Source: Pseudooctadecabacter sp. (GTDB lineage Bacteria > Pseudomonadota > Alphaproteobacteria > Rhodobacterales > Rhodobacteraceae). Taken from it: DNA of 16,590 nucleotides. The stretch covers positions 1-16,590 of the forward strand of contig JAHDFG010000003.1 in the NCBI GenBank assembly GCA_020628265.1, in the 5' to 3' direction. A program made the translations under genes and the position numbers. Under the pieces are notes generated by a model. It was not told where the DNA came from. It was given only the letters and a program-made list of their open reading frames with translations, and ran no database searches. Positions 7,084 through 14,402 of this stretch are shown here, one piece after another; the first letter of the stretch is position 1, and every line of letters begins with the position of its first letter.

Positions 7084-7105
7084 TTTCGGAATTACGCAAA
7101 AACAT

Positions 7106-7121
7106 ATTCAGATAGTTGATT
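7106..7121. promoter_or_regulatory. Candidate SoxR operator in the soxW-soxX gap
   Basis: ATTC (7106-7109), eight bases, then GATT (7118-7121) is one mismatch from ATTC-N8-GAAT and shares about 11 of 18 positions with the candidate site in the soxS-soxV region. In Pseudaminobacter salicylatoxidans, SoxR is reported to bind both the soxS-soxV and soxW-soxX intergenic regions, which is the same pair of places. No -35/-10 pair for soxX was convincing. Confidence 0.45.
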
Positions 7122-7189
7122 TTGTTGTTGCGAGAATCTGAAACTGTGCTCTACGGTATACGGAGGGAGAAAAACCGAAGGGAGAGGCC

Positions 7190-7672
7190 ATGAAGCGCAC
7201 TTTGACAGCGATCGCTTTAGGGGCGGCTGCAAGTACAGTTGCAATGGCACAAACTGCACCGAATGCGGTGTCGTTTGGAGAATACGGCCAGATCGAAGAA
7301 AGCCTGACAGGTGTTGCCGGTGATCCGGCGGCAGGTTTGGAAATCATGGTCACGCGGGGCAAGGGCAATTGCATTGCCTGCCATCAGGTGACCGCTCTTG
7401 AGGATTATCCCTTCCATGGCGAAGTCGGACCCTCCCTTGACGGGGCGGGTGACCGCTGGACCGAGGCCGATCTGCGCGGGATCGTGGCCAACGCCAAAAT
7501 GACCTTCCCTGACTCGATCATGCCCGCCTTCTACAAGGTCGAAGGCTTCGTGCGGGCCGGGGATGCATATACCGGCAAAGCGGCCGAAGGCGCGCTTGAT
7601 CCGCTGCTCACCGCGCAAGAGATCGAAGATGTCGTCGCATATCTTATGACGCTTGATCAGTACTACGACTGA
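7190..7672 (+). CDS. soxX: SoxX, monoheme c-type cytochrome
   Basis: The small subunit of the SoxXA complex that oxidatively couples thiosulfate to SoxYZ. It has 160 residues. A Sec signal peptide ends near residue 20 (AAASTVAMA). The single heme site is CIACH at Cys61-His65, and Met111 in DSIMPAFY is the probable distal iron ligand. The surrounding GKGNCIACHQV and GEVGPSLDGAGDRW segments are characteristic of SoxX. The start has a GGGAGAGG site immediately upstream. It begins the soxXYZA block after a 106-base regulatory gap. Confidence 0.95.
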   Translation: MKRTLTAIALGAAASTVAMAQTAPNAVSFGEYGQIEESLTGVAGDPAAGLEIMVTRGKGNCIACHQVTALEDYPFHGEVGPSLDGAGDRWTEADLRGIVANAKMTFPDSIMPAFYKVEGFVRAGDAYTGKAAEGALDPLLTAQEIEDVVAYLMTLDQYYD

Positions 7673-7698
7673 TCGACGCAGACCTACAGGAGACTGAA

Positions 7699-8115
7699 AT
7701 GAACCTCACACGTAGAGATACGATCATGATGGCCATGGGCACTGCTGTTGCGGCTGTCCTGCCATTCCGGGTGTCGGCAGACACCGACGCCGCCATTGCA
7801 GCCTTTACCGGCGGTGCCGAGGTCGGCAGCGAAGGCATCACGCTGATCGCGCCCGAAATTGCGGAAAACGGCAACACCGTTCCAATCGAAGTGGACGCAC
7901 CAGGTGCTGAATCCATCATGGTTTTGGCTGCTGGCAACCCGACACCTGCTGTCGGCACTTTCACGTTTGGGGCTTTGGCTGGCGCGCAATTCGCCTCCAC
8001 CCGCATTCGCCTTGCAGGCACGCAGGACGTGATCGCGATTGCCAAAATGGCGGACGGCAGCTTCGTCAAAGCCGCGTCCGAGGTCAAAGTCACAATCGGC
8101 GGCTGCGGCGGCTAA
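7699..8115 (+). CDS. soxY: SoxY, sulfur-carrier subunit
   Basis: The covalent sulfur carrier of the pathway, 138 residues long. It ends in the swinging-arm motif GGCGG with the substrate-binding Cys136 as third residue from the C-terminus. The N-terminus (LTRRDTIMMAMGTAVAAVLP) is a twin-arginine signal, by which SoxY is exported folded together with SoxZ, which has no signal. The mature part is an immunoglobulin-like beta fold (EGITLIAPEIAENGNTVPIEVDAP). An AGGAG site precedes the ATG. soxZ follows after 20 bases. Confidence 0.96.
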   Translation: MNLTRRDTIMMAMGTAVAAVLPFRVSADTDAAIAAFTGGAEVGSEGITLIAPEIAENGNTVPIEVDAPGAESIMVLAAGNPTPAVGTFTFGALAGAQFASTRIRLAGTQDVIAIAKMADGSFVKAASEVKVTIGGCGG

Positions 8116-8135
8116 GGTATTCAGGAGCAAAGACA

Positions 8136-8465
8136 ATGGCAGATAACGTAACCCCTCGCGTCCGCGTTCCCCGTGATGCAACGGCTGGCGAGACGATCAC
8201 GATCAAGACGCTGATCTCTCACCCGATGGAAAGCGGTCAGCGCAAAGACAGCGACGGCAACACCATTCCGCGTTCGATCATCAACCGTTTTACCTGCGCC
8301 TTTAACGGCGAAACGGTCATCGACGTGACGCTTGAGCCTGCGATTTCCACGAACCCGTATTTTGAGTTTCAGGCTGTCGTGCCGGAGGCCGGCTCGTTTG
8401 AGTTCACTTGGTACGATGATGATGGCGACATCTACACCGAAACCAAGGATATCGCGGTCAGCTAA
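8136..8465 (+). CDS. soxZ: SoxZ, SoxY-binding scaffold subunit
   Basis: A 109-residue beta-sandwich protein that forms the heterodimer SoxYZ. Typical segments are PRVRVPRDATAGETITIKTLISHPMESG near the N-terminus and YFEFQAVVPEAGSFEFTWYDDDG near the C-terminus. It has no signal peptide and is expected to be carried through the Tat pathway by SoxY. Its one cysteine, Cys54 in RFTCAFNG, is not the sulfur-binding residue of the pathway. A CAGGAG site lies upstream of the ATG. Confidence 0.96.
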   Translation: MADNVTPRVRVPRDATAGETITIKTLISHPMESGQRKDSDGNTIPRSIINRFTCAFNGETVIDVTLEPAISTNPYFEFQAVVPEAGSFEFTWYDDDGDIYTETKDIAVS

Positions 8466-8514
8466 GCGGCGACGCAACCACCTGTAGCTAAAGAGCCTAG
8501 GGAGGGGCTTGAGG

Positions 8515-9363
8515 ATGAAAAAGGGACTGACGACAACTGCCGTAGGACTGGCGTTGATCTTGTCGACGGGGTCTGCTGTGGCGGATCAGGATAGCGACCT
8601 TGTCATCAACGGCGAGATTGAGGTCACGGTGCGGGCAGATGCGCCTGCACATCTTGAGAACCTTGATCAGATCTTCTCTGGCTGGACATTCCGGTCTTCA
8701 GAGACGCAAGCGCTCCAGATGGATGACTTTGAAAACCCCGGCATGATCTTTGTCGATGAGGGGATCACGGCATGGAACACCGTGGAAGGCGAGGCGGGCG
8801 AAAGCTGCGCCAGCTGTCATGGCGCGCCCGAGGAGATGGCAGGCGTCGCCGCGACCTATCCGAAGTGGGATGAAGCCGCCGGTGAGGTGCAGACAATGAC
8901 CATGCAGGTCAACGACTGCCGCACCGAACAGATGGGTGCCGAAGAATGGGCCTACGACAAGTCCGACATGTTGAACATGACGGCTTTGTTGGCCTCTGTG
9001 TCCCGTGGAATGTCGGTGGACGTCGCTATTGACGGCCCGGCTGCGGAGATGTGGGAGTTGGGTCGTGACCTCTATTACACCCGCACTGGCCAGCTGGAAC
9101 TGTCTTGTGCCAATTGCCACGAAGACAACTACGACAATAACATCCGTGCCGATCACCTGAGCCAAGGGATGATCAACGGCTTCCCGACCTACCGTTTGAA
9201 GAACGCGCGTTTGAACGGAGTGCATTCGCGCTTCCGTGGCTGTGTGCGCGACACGCGGGCGGAAACCTACGCGGTTGGCAGCCCCGAGTTCATCGCGCTG
9301 GAACTATACGTCATGTCACGCGGCAATGGGCTGGACATCGAAGGTCCATCCGTCCGCAACTAA
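8515..9363 (+). CDS. soxA: SoxA, diheme c-type cytochrome (L-cysteine S-thiosulfotransferase subunit)
   Basis: The catalytic subunit of SoxXA, which attaches thiosulfate to SoxY. I place the start at ATG 8515, nine bases after GGGAGG; a TTG two codons earlier is possible but less likely. The protein is then 282 residues with a signal peptide ending at AVA (residue 23). Two heme sites are present, CASCH at Cys98-His102 and CANCH at Cys198-His202, so this is the diheme SoxA type of Rhodovulum and Paracoccus. Cys135 is at the place of the distal ligand of heme 1. Cys243 in RGCVRDTRAE, 45 residues after the second heme's first cysteine, is the active-site cysteine that carries the persulfide. A strong terminator follows the gene. 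Confidence 0.95.
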   Translation: MKKGLTTTAVGLALILSTGSAVADQDSDLVINGEIEVTVRADAPAHLENLDQIFSGWTFRSSETQALQMDDFENPGMIFVDEGITAWNTVEGEAGESCASCHGAPEEMAGVAATYPKWDEAAGEVQTMTMQVNDCRTEQMGAEEWAYDKSDMLNMTALLASVSRGMSVDVAIDGPAAEMWELGRDLYYTRTGQLELSCANCHEDNYDNNIRADHLSQGMINGFPTYRLKNARLNGVHSRFRGCVRDTRAETYAVGSPEFIALELYVMSRGNGLDIEGPSVRN

Positions 9364-9372
9364 GACTTCTGG

Positions 9373-9404
9373 CCCACGCGGAGTGACTTCGCGTGGGTTT
9401 TTTT
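9373..9404 (+). terminator. Intrinsic terminator between soxA and soxB
   Basis: A perfect 8 bp stem CCCACGCG (9373-9380) with CGCGTGGG (9390-9397) can be lengthened by a G-T and an A-T pair to ten. A run of seven T follows directly at 9398-9404. This is a textbook Rho-independent terminator, only ten bases after the soxA stop. Confidence 0.88.
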
Positions 9405-9416
9405 GCATGCAGATAT

Positions 9417-9432
9417 ATTCACTTTTTCGCAT
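9417..9432. promoter_or_regulatory. Candidate regulatory site upstream of soxB
   Basis: ATTC (9417-9420), eight bases, then GCAT (9429-9432) again lies one base away from ATTC-N8-GAAT. A TATATT sequence at 9414-9419 could be a -10 box but has no clear -35 partner. The site sits between the soxA terminator and soxB, where a separate soxB promoter would be needed. Confidence 0.3.
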
Positions 9433-9460
9433 GTGTTTCTGAGCCAAGGGGACTAAGGCA

Positions 9461-11161
9461 ATGATCTCACGCAGGGACTTCTTGCAGGCCAGCATGGCCG
9501 CCAGCGCCATTGTTGGCGCGTCGGGTTTTGGCCAATGGGGGCGTTTGGCGGCGCAGCAGGCGTTGACCCAAGACCAACTGCTTGAATTTGACACCTTCGG
9601 CAATGTGTCCTTGATCCACGTGACGGACATTCACGCGCAGCTGAAACCGATCTATTTCCGCGAGCCGGAGATCAATTTAGGCGTCGGGTCCAATGTGGGA
9701 GTTGTACCCCACATTACGGGCGCGGACTTCCGCAAGGCCTACGGCATCGAGGACGGTTCGCCGTCTCATTACGCGCTGACCTACAACGACTTTTCCTCCC
9801 TCGCCCAAGGCTACGGCCGGATGGGCGGGATGGACCGCGTGGCAACGGTGGTGAACGCCATCCGTGCCGCGCGGCCTGATGCGCTGCTGCTGGATGGTGG
9901 CGATACCTGGCACGGCTCCTACACCTGCTATCAGACCGAAGGCCAGGATGTGGTCAACGTGATGAATGCGTTGAAACCCGACGCGATGACCTTCCACTGG
10001 GAATTTACGCTGGGCAGCGACCGCGTTCGCGACCTCGTGAACGATCTGCCCTTTGCCTCGCTTGGTCAGAACATTTTCGACAGCGAATGGGATGAACCCG
10101 CCGAAGACTTCCAACCCTACAAGTTCTTCGAACGGGGCGGGGCTAAGATCGCCGTCATCGGGCAGGCCTTTCCTTATATGCCCATCGCCAACCCAGGCTG
10201 GATGTTCCCCGAATACTCATTCGGTATCCGCGATGAACGGATGCAGGAGGTGGTGAACGATGTGCGCGGGCAGGGCGCTGATCTGGTTGTTGTCCTCAGC
10301 CACAATGGCTTTGATGTCGATAAGGCGATGGCGTCCCGCGTGCAGGGCATCGATGTGATCCTGTCCGGCCACACCCATGACGCACTGCCCGAACCGGTGC
10401 TGGTGGGCGAGACGATTGTGGTGGCCAGCGGCTCGAACGGCAAATTCGTCAGCCGCGTCGATCTCGACGTGCGCGACGGTCGGATGATGGGCTTCCGTCA
10501 CAAGCTGATCCCGATTTTCTCGGACGTGATCGAACCGGATGCCGAGGTTGCCGCCCTGATCGACGAACAGCGCGCGCCTTATCCGGAACTGGCGGATGTT
10601 CTGGGACAGGTGGGCGACGACACGACGCTGTACCGTCGCGGCAATTTCAACGGGTCATGGGATGACCTGATTTGTGAGGCCCTAATTGAACAGCGTGAGG
10701 CGGACATCTCCATGTCGCCCGGCGTCCGTTGGGGGCCATCCCTGATCCCCGGCCAAGATATCACCCGTGAGGATCTGTGGAACGTCACCTCGATGACATA
10801 TCCCAACGCCTACCGCACGGAAATGACAGGGGAATTCATCCACACGATCATGGAAGACGTGGCCGATAACCTGTTCAACGAAGACCCCTACTACCAGCAA
10901 GGCGGCGACATGGTCCGGGTTGGTGGCATGGGCTACCGGATCGACATCAACAAACCCATCGGAGAGCGGATTTCCAACATGACGCTCCTGAAAACCGGTG
11001 AGGCGATCGATCCGTCCAAAACATACGTCGTCGCCGGCTGGGCCTCGGTCAATGAAGGCACCGAAGGACCGCCGATTTGGGACGTCGTTGAGGCACATAT
11101 TCGCAATCTGGGCACCGTCAACGTGGCACCGAACACCAGTGTCGACGTCGTCAGTGCGTGA
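9461..11161 (+). CDS. soxB: SoxB, thiosulfohydrolase (di-manganese)
   Basis: SoxB hydrolyses the sulfone sulfur from SoxY-S-thiosulfonate, releasing sulfate. It has 566 residues, the usual length. The N-terminal SRRDFLQA is a Tat signal. The metallophosphoesterase half shows the metal-binding set: DIH at 56-58, GGDTWHGS with Asp148, HWEF at 179-182 in place of the NHEF of 5'-nucleotidases, SHNGFD with His281, and GHTHD with His304 and His306. The C-terminal half is the 5'-nucleotidase-like substrate domain. It is transcribed in the same direction as soxA but lies beyond an intrinsic terminator. soxC follows after 13 bases. Confidence 0.97.
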   Translation: MISRRDFLQASMAASAIVGASGFGQWGRLAAQQALTQDQLLEFDTFGNVSLIHVTDIHAQLKPIYFREPEINLGVGSNVGVVPHITGADFRKAYGIEDGSPSHYALTYNDFSSLAQGYGRMGGMDRVATVVNAIRAARPDALLLDGGDTWHGSYTCYQTEGQDVVNVMNALKPDAMTFHWEFTLGSDRVRDLVNDLPFASLGQNIFDSEWDEPAEDFQPYKFFERGGAKIAVIGQAFPYMPIANPGWMFPEYSFGIRDERMQEVVNDVRGQGADLVVVLSHNGFDVDKAMASRVQGIDVILSGHTHDALPEPVLVGETIVVASGSNGKFVSRVDLDVRDGRMMGFRHKLIPIFSDVIEPDAEVAALIDEQRAPYPELADVLGQVGDDTTLYRRGNFNGSWDDLICEALIEQREADISMSPGVRWGPSLIPGQDITREDLWNVTSMTYPNAYRTEMTGEFIHTIMEDVADNLFNEDPYYQQGGDMVRVGGMGYRIDINKPIGERISNMTLLKTGEAIDPSKTYVVAGWASVNEGTEGPPIWDVVEAHIRNLGTVNVAPNTSVDVVSA

Positions 11162-11174
11162 GGAGACTTAGGAC

Positions 11175-12440
11175 ATGGATGACAGTTTGAAACCTTCCCG
11201 CCGTGCATTCCTGCGCGGGTCCGCTGCGGTGGCCGCTGGTACCGTGGCGGGTGGCGCTGCCGCCCAAGGCGCGCCGGACCCGTTGATCACAGAATTGCAG
11301 GATTGGGCGTCCTTCACCGGTGTCGGCGTCGATGAAACGCCCTACGGACTGCCGATCCAGTTCGAGCGGGATGTGGTGCGCCGCAATGTGCCGTGGCTTA
11401 CGGCGTCGCCGATTTCGTCGATCAACTTTACGCCGATCCACGCGTTGGACGGGACCATCACGCCGCAAGGCTGCGCGTTTGAGCGTCACCACTCCGGCGC
11501 GATTGAACTCAGCAAGGCGGATTACCGGCTGATGATCAACGGCTTGGTCGATCGGCCATTGGTCTTCACCTACGAAGATCTGGAACGGTTCCCGCGTGAG
11601 AACCACGTCTATTTCTGCGAATGCGCGGCCAACACGGGCATGGAATGGGCTGGCTCCCAGCTCAATGGGGCGCAGTTCACTCACGGCATGATCCACAACA
11701 TGGAATACACCGGCATCCCCCTGCGCACGCTGCTGCAAGAGGCGGGTGCAGATATGTCCGCCGACAAGTGGGTCTATGTGGAAGGCGCCGATGCCTCGTC
11801 CAATGGCCGCTCTATCCCGATGGAAAAGGCGCTGGATGATGTCCTTGTCGCCTTTAAGGCCAACGGCGAAGCCCTGCGGATGGAACACGGCTACCCTGTT
11901 CGTCTGGTCGTGCCGGGTTGGGAAGGCAACATGTGGGTCAAATGGCTCCGCCGGATCGAGATCACGGATATGGCCGTCGAGAGCCGCGAAGAGACCTCCA
12001 AATACACGGACGTCTATGAGGATGGCGTCGCGCGCAAATGGACATGGGTGATGGATGCGAAATCGGTCATCACGTCGCCAAGCCCGCAAATGCCAATCAC
12101 GCATGGTACGGGCCCACTGGTCATTTCCGGCCTTGCGTGGTCCGGCCACGGCAAGATTACTCGCGTGGATGTCTCCACCGACGGCGGCATATCTTGGCAG
12201 ACGGCCCGACTGGGCAAGCAAGGCGACAGCAAGGCGCTGACGCGGTTCTACCTCGACACCGAGTGGGATGGCAGCCCGATGCTGCTGCAATCCCGCGCGA
12301 TGGATGAAACCGGATATGTGCAGCCGACCAAAGACCAGCTGCGCGAGGTGCGCGGCGAGAACGGTGTCTATCACAACAACTGCATCCAGACATGGTTTGT
12401 GAACGAAGAAGGGATCGCTGAGAATGTCGAAGTTTCTTAA
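11175..12440 (+). CDS. soxC: SoxC, molybdopterin subunit of sulfane dehydrogenase
   Basis: A 421-residue sulfite-oxidase-family protein with a Tat signal (PSRRAFLRGSAAVAAG). In the SoxCD complex it oxidises the sulfane sulfur left on SoxY in a six-electron reaction. The molybdenum-ligating cysteine is expected to be Cys150 in FCECAANTG, matching the CAGN motif of sulfite oxidases. RLVVPGWEGNMWVKWL near residues 245-260 is the conserved family segment, and the C-terminal part is the dimerisation domain. A GAGGAGA site precedes the start. The last 17 bases overlap the start of soxD, so the two subunits are translationally coupled. Confidence 0.95.
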   Translation: MDDSLKPSRRAFLRGSAAVAAGTVAGGAAAQGAPDPLITELQDWASFTGVGVDETPYGLPIQFERDVVRRNVPWLTASPISSINFTPIHALDGTITPQGCAFERHHSGAIELSKADYRLMINGLVDRPLVFTYEDLERFPRENHVYFCECAANTGMEWAGSQLNGAQFTHGMIHNMEYTGIPLRTLLQEAGADMSADKWVYVEGADASSNGRSIPMEKALDDVLVAFKANGEALRMEHGYPVRLVVPGWEGNMWVKWLRRIEITDMAVESREETSKYTDVYEDGVARKWTWVMDAKSVITSPSPQMPITHGTGPLVISGLAWSGHGKITRVDVSTDGGISWQTARLGKQGDSKALTRFYLDTEWDGSPMLLQSRAMDETGYVQPTKDQLREVRGENGVYHNNCIQTWFVNEEGIAENVEVS

Positions 12441-13680
12441 CCTCTACCTGCCTGCGGCGGGCGGGACAGCTTTGATCCTTGGCTCGGCCTACGGGCTGTC
12501 CACACGCGGTTATCAGGACGATACGGTCGCGGCGCTTCAAACCCAGTTGGAACAGAAAGAGGTGGTTGTCGCGGATGCCTCGGCGCAGGCCGCCGCATTG
12601 GATGCTCAGGTGGCAGAGATGATGGCCGCCAACGAAGAGCTACTGGCCCGCGCGGCCGCGGGTGGTGGTCTGACGGACCCGGCACCCGTGACGGAGGTCG
12701 CCTACGGGCTGGGGCGCCCGGCCTTGGACGAAGAGATCGCCGCTTGGGACGTGGATGTTCTGCCGGACGGGCGCGGGTTGCCTGTGGGCAGTGGCGATGT
12801 CTGGACGGGTGAGGAATTGTTCGTGGACAATTGCGCCGCCTGTCACGGTGACTTCGCCGAGGGCGTGGGGAATTGGCCGGTTCTGGCGGGGGGCTTTGAC
12901 ACCCTTGCAGACGAGGACCCCGTGAAAACGGTCGGGTCCTATTGGCCCTATCTGTCAACGGTTTGGGACTACACTCACCGCTCCATGCCGTTCGGAAACG
13001 CGGGCACGCTGAGCGACGACGACACCTATGCCATCGTGGCCTACATCCTCTATTCCAACAACCTCGTGGATGATGATTTCACGCTGAGCAACGAGAACTT
13101 CCTAGACGTTGAAATGTACAACGCCGACGGATTTGTCGTCGATGATCGTGACGTGTTGGAATACGCCCAATGGCGGGCCGAACCTTGTATGGAAAACTGC
13201 AAGGACAGCGTCGAAATCACCATGCGCGCCAGCGTTGTTGACGTGACGCCCGAGGATGACATGGCTGAGGAAGCCTCTGCCGCGCATTCCATGTCCGACG
13301 ATACCGCCCCAGCAGAAGAGAGCGCCGAGGCCGAGAACGTTCAGGCCTCTGCTGATCCAGCCTTGATTGAAGCTGGGCAAGGCGTCTTCCGCCAGTGCAG
13401 CTCTTGCCACCAGATCGGCGAGAACGCCCGCAACGGGGCCGGTCCACAATTGAACGGCATTTTGGGCCGGACAATTGGGGGTGTAGACGGGTTCCGCTAT
13501 TCCACTGTCATGGCCGACGCCGGTGCCGCGGGTGAGGTTTGGGAGGCTGAAAACCTCACAGCTTTCTTGATGGACCCACGTGGGGTCATGAATGGCACCA
13601 AGATGGCGTTCCGGGGCTTGCGCAGCGAGGAAGACGCTGCGGCACTGCTTGCCTACCTGCAAAGCATGGGGGCGGAATGA
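12424..13680 (+). CDS. soxD: SoxD, diheme cytochrome c subunit of sulfane dehydrogenase
   Basis: The electron-accepting partner of SoxC, 418 residues. It begins with a hydrophobic segment (about residues 6-24) that may be an uncleaved anchor or signal, then an Ala/Glu/Gln-rich stretch at 33-80 that looks coiled-coil. The first heme domain has CAACH at Cys137-His141 with Met188 (HRSMPFG) as likely ligand. An acidic Ala/Glu-rich linker runs from about 276 to 312. The second heme domain has CSSCH at Cys325-His329 with Met394 (TKMAFRG) as ligand. This second domain is strikingly like the first domain of SoxE. The start overlaps soxC by 17 bases and the stop overlaps soxE (ATGA). Confidence 0.94.
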   Translation: MSKFLNLYLPAAGGTALILGSAYGLSTRGYQDDTVAALQTQLEQKEVVVADASAQAAALDAQVAEMMAANEELLARAAAGGGLTDPAPVTEVAYGLGRPALDEEIAAWDVDVLPDGRGLPVGSGDVWTGEELFVDNCAACHGDFAEGVGNWPVLAGGFDTLADEDPVKTVGSYWPYLSTVWDYTHRSMPFGNAGTLSDDDTYAIVAYILYSNNLVDDDFTLSNENFLDVEMYNADGFVVDDRDVLEYAQWRAEPCMENCKDSVEITMRASVVDVTPEDDMAEEASAAHSMSDDTAPAEESAEAENVQASADPALIEAGQGVFRQCSSCHQIGENARNGAGPQLNGILGRTIGGVDGFRYSTVMADAGAAGEVWEAENLTAFLMDPRGVMNGTKMAFRGLRSEEDAAALLAYLQSMGAE

Positions 13681-14378
13681 TCAAGACACGCTACGTTCTG
13701 ACTGCCGCCTGCATCGCCTGGGCTGGTCTTGCCAATGGCGAGGCTGGTGGTGATCCTGAACGAGGCGCGCAGCTCTACCGGCAGTGCGTTGGTTGTCACC
13801 AAGTCGGTGAGGGCGCGGTTGACCGTGTCGGTCCACACTTGAACGGTATTTTTGACCGAGCGGCGGGTCAGTCGGAGGGTTACCGGTATTCAGACGGGAT
13901 GCAGCGCGCCGCCGCTGGCGGGTTGGTATGGACCTACGAGTCTCTGGATGCGTTCATAACAGATCCAAGGTCATTGGTGTCACGCACACGGATGAGTTTC
14001 CGCGGATTTGACGACCAGCAGGACCGTGATGATTTGCTGGCCTACTTGCGGACGTTCTCCGCGGATCCCCAGAACATTCCAGAGTCTGCCCCGACGGCTG
14101 TCGCTGTCGATCATTCTGTGGCGCCCGAGATCCTCGCGATTGTCGGAGATCCGGCATATGGCGAGTACTTGTCTGGTGAATGCACGGCCTGCCATCAGGC
14201 CAGTGGGGCTGCCAACGGCATTCCAAGCATCACCAACTGGCCCACCGAAGATTTTGTGATCGCGATGCACGCCTACAAGGACGGCGTGCGGGAACATCCG
14301 GTCATGCAAATGATGGCCGGACGGCTGTCGAACGAAGAGATCGCGGCCTTGGCTGCGTATTTCGAAGGTCTTGAATAA
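13677..14378 (+). CDS. soxE: SoxE, diheme c-type cytochrome
   Basis: A periplasmic cytochrome of 233 residues with a short Sec signal peptide ending near residue 21-22. Two domains are seen: a c550-like domain with CVGCH at about residues 37-41 and Met ligand in RMSFRGF, and a smaller FccA-like domain with CTACH in the second half (SGECTACHQASG). With SoxF it forms a pair homologous to flavocytochrome c sulfide dehydrogenase, taking electrons from the flavin. Its start overlaps the soxD stop, with a GGGGGCGGA site inside soxD. soxF follows after 24 bases. Its natural substrate role in sox clusters is not firmly settled. Confidence 0.9.
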   Translation: MIKTRYVLTAACIAWAGLANGEAGGDPERGAQLYRQCVGCHQVGEGAVDRVGPHLNGIFDRAAGQSEGYRYSDGMQRAAAGGLVWTYESLDAFITDPRSLVSRTRMSFRGFDDQQDRDDLLAYLRTFSADPQNIPESAPTAVAVDHSVAPEILAIVGDPAYGEYLSGECTACHQASGAANGIPSITNWPTEDFVIAMHAYKDGVREHPVMQMMAGRLSNEEIAALAAYFEGLE

Positions 14379-14402
14379 GGACCAACCAAAGGGAGGAAGA
14401 CC

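Noticed and set aside
7122..7162. A sigma-70 promoter for soxX (TTGTTG or TTGCGA with downstream TATACG)
   Set aside because: No combination had both acceptable boxes and a 16-18 base spacer.
8509..8514. TTG at 8509 as the start of soxA
   Set aside because: The ATG two codons later has better spacing from GGGAGG and gives a normal signal peptide.
11151..12374. A 407-codon open frame on the minus strand opposite soxC
   Set aside because: It is exactly antisense to a well-supported gene, shows no recognisable domain, and such long shadow frames are common in GC-rich genes with strong codon bias.
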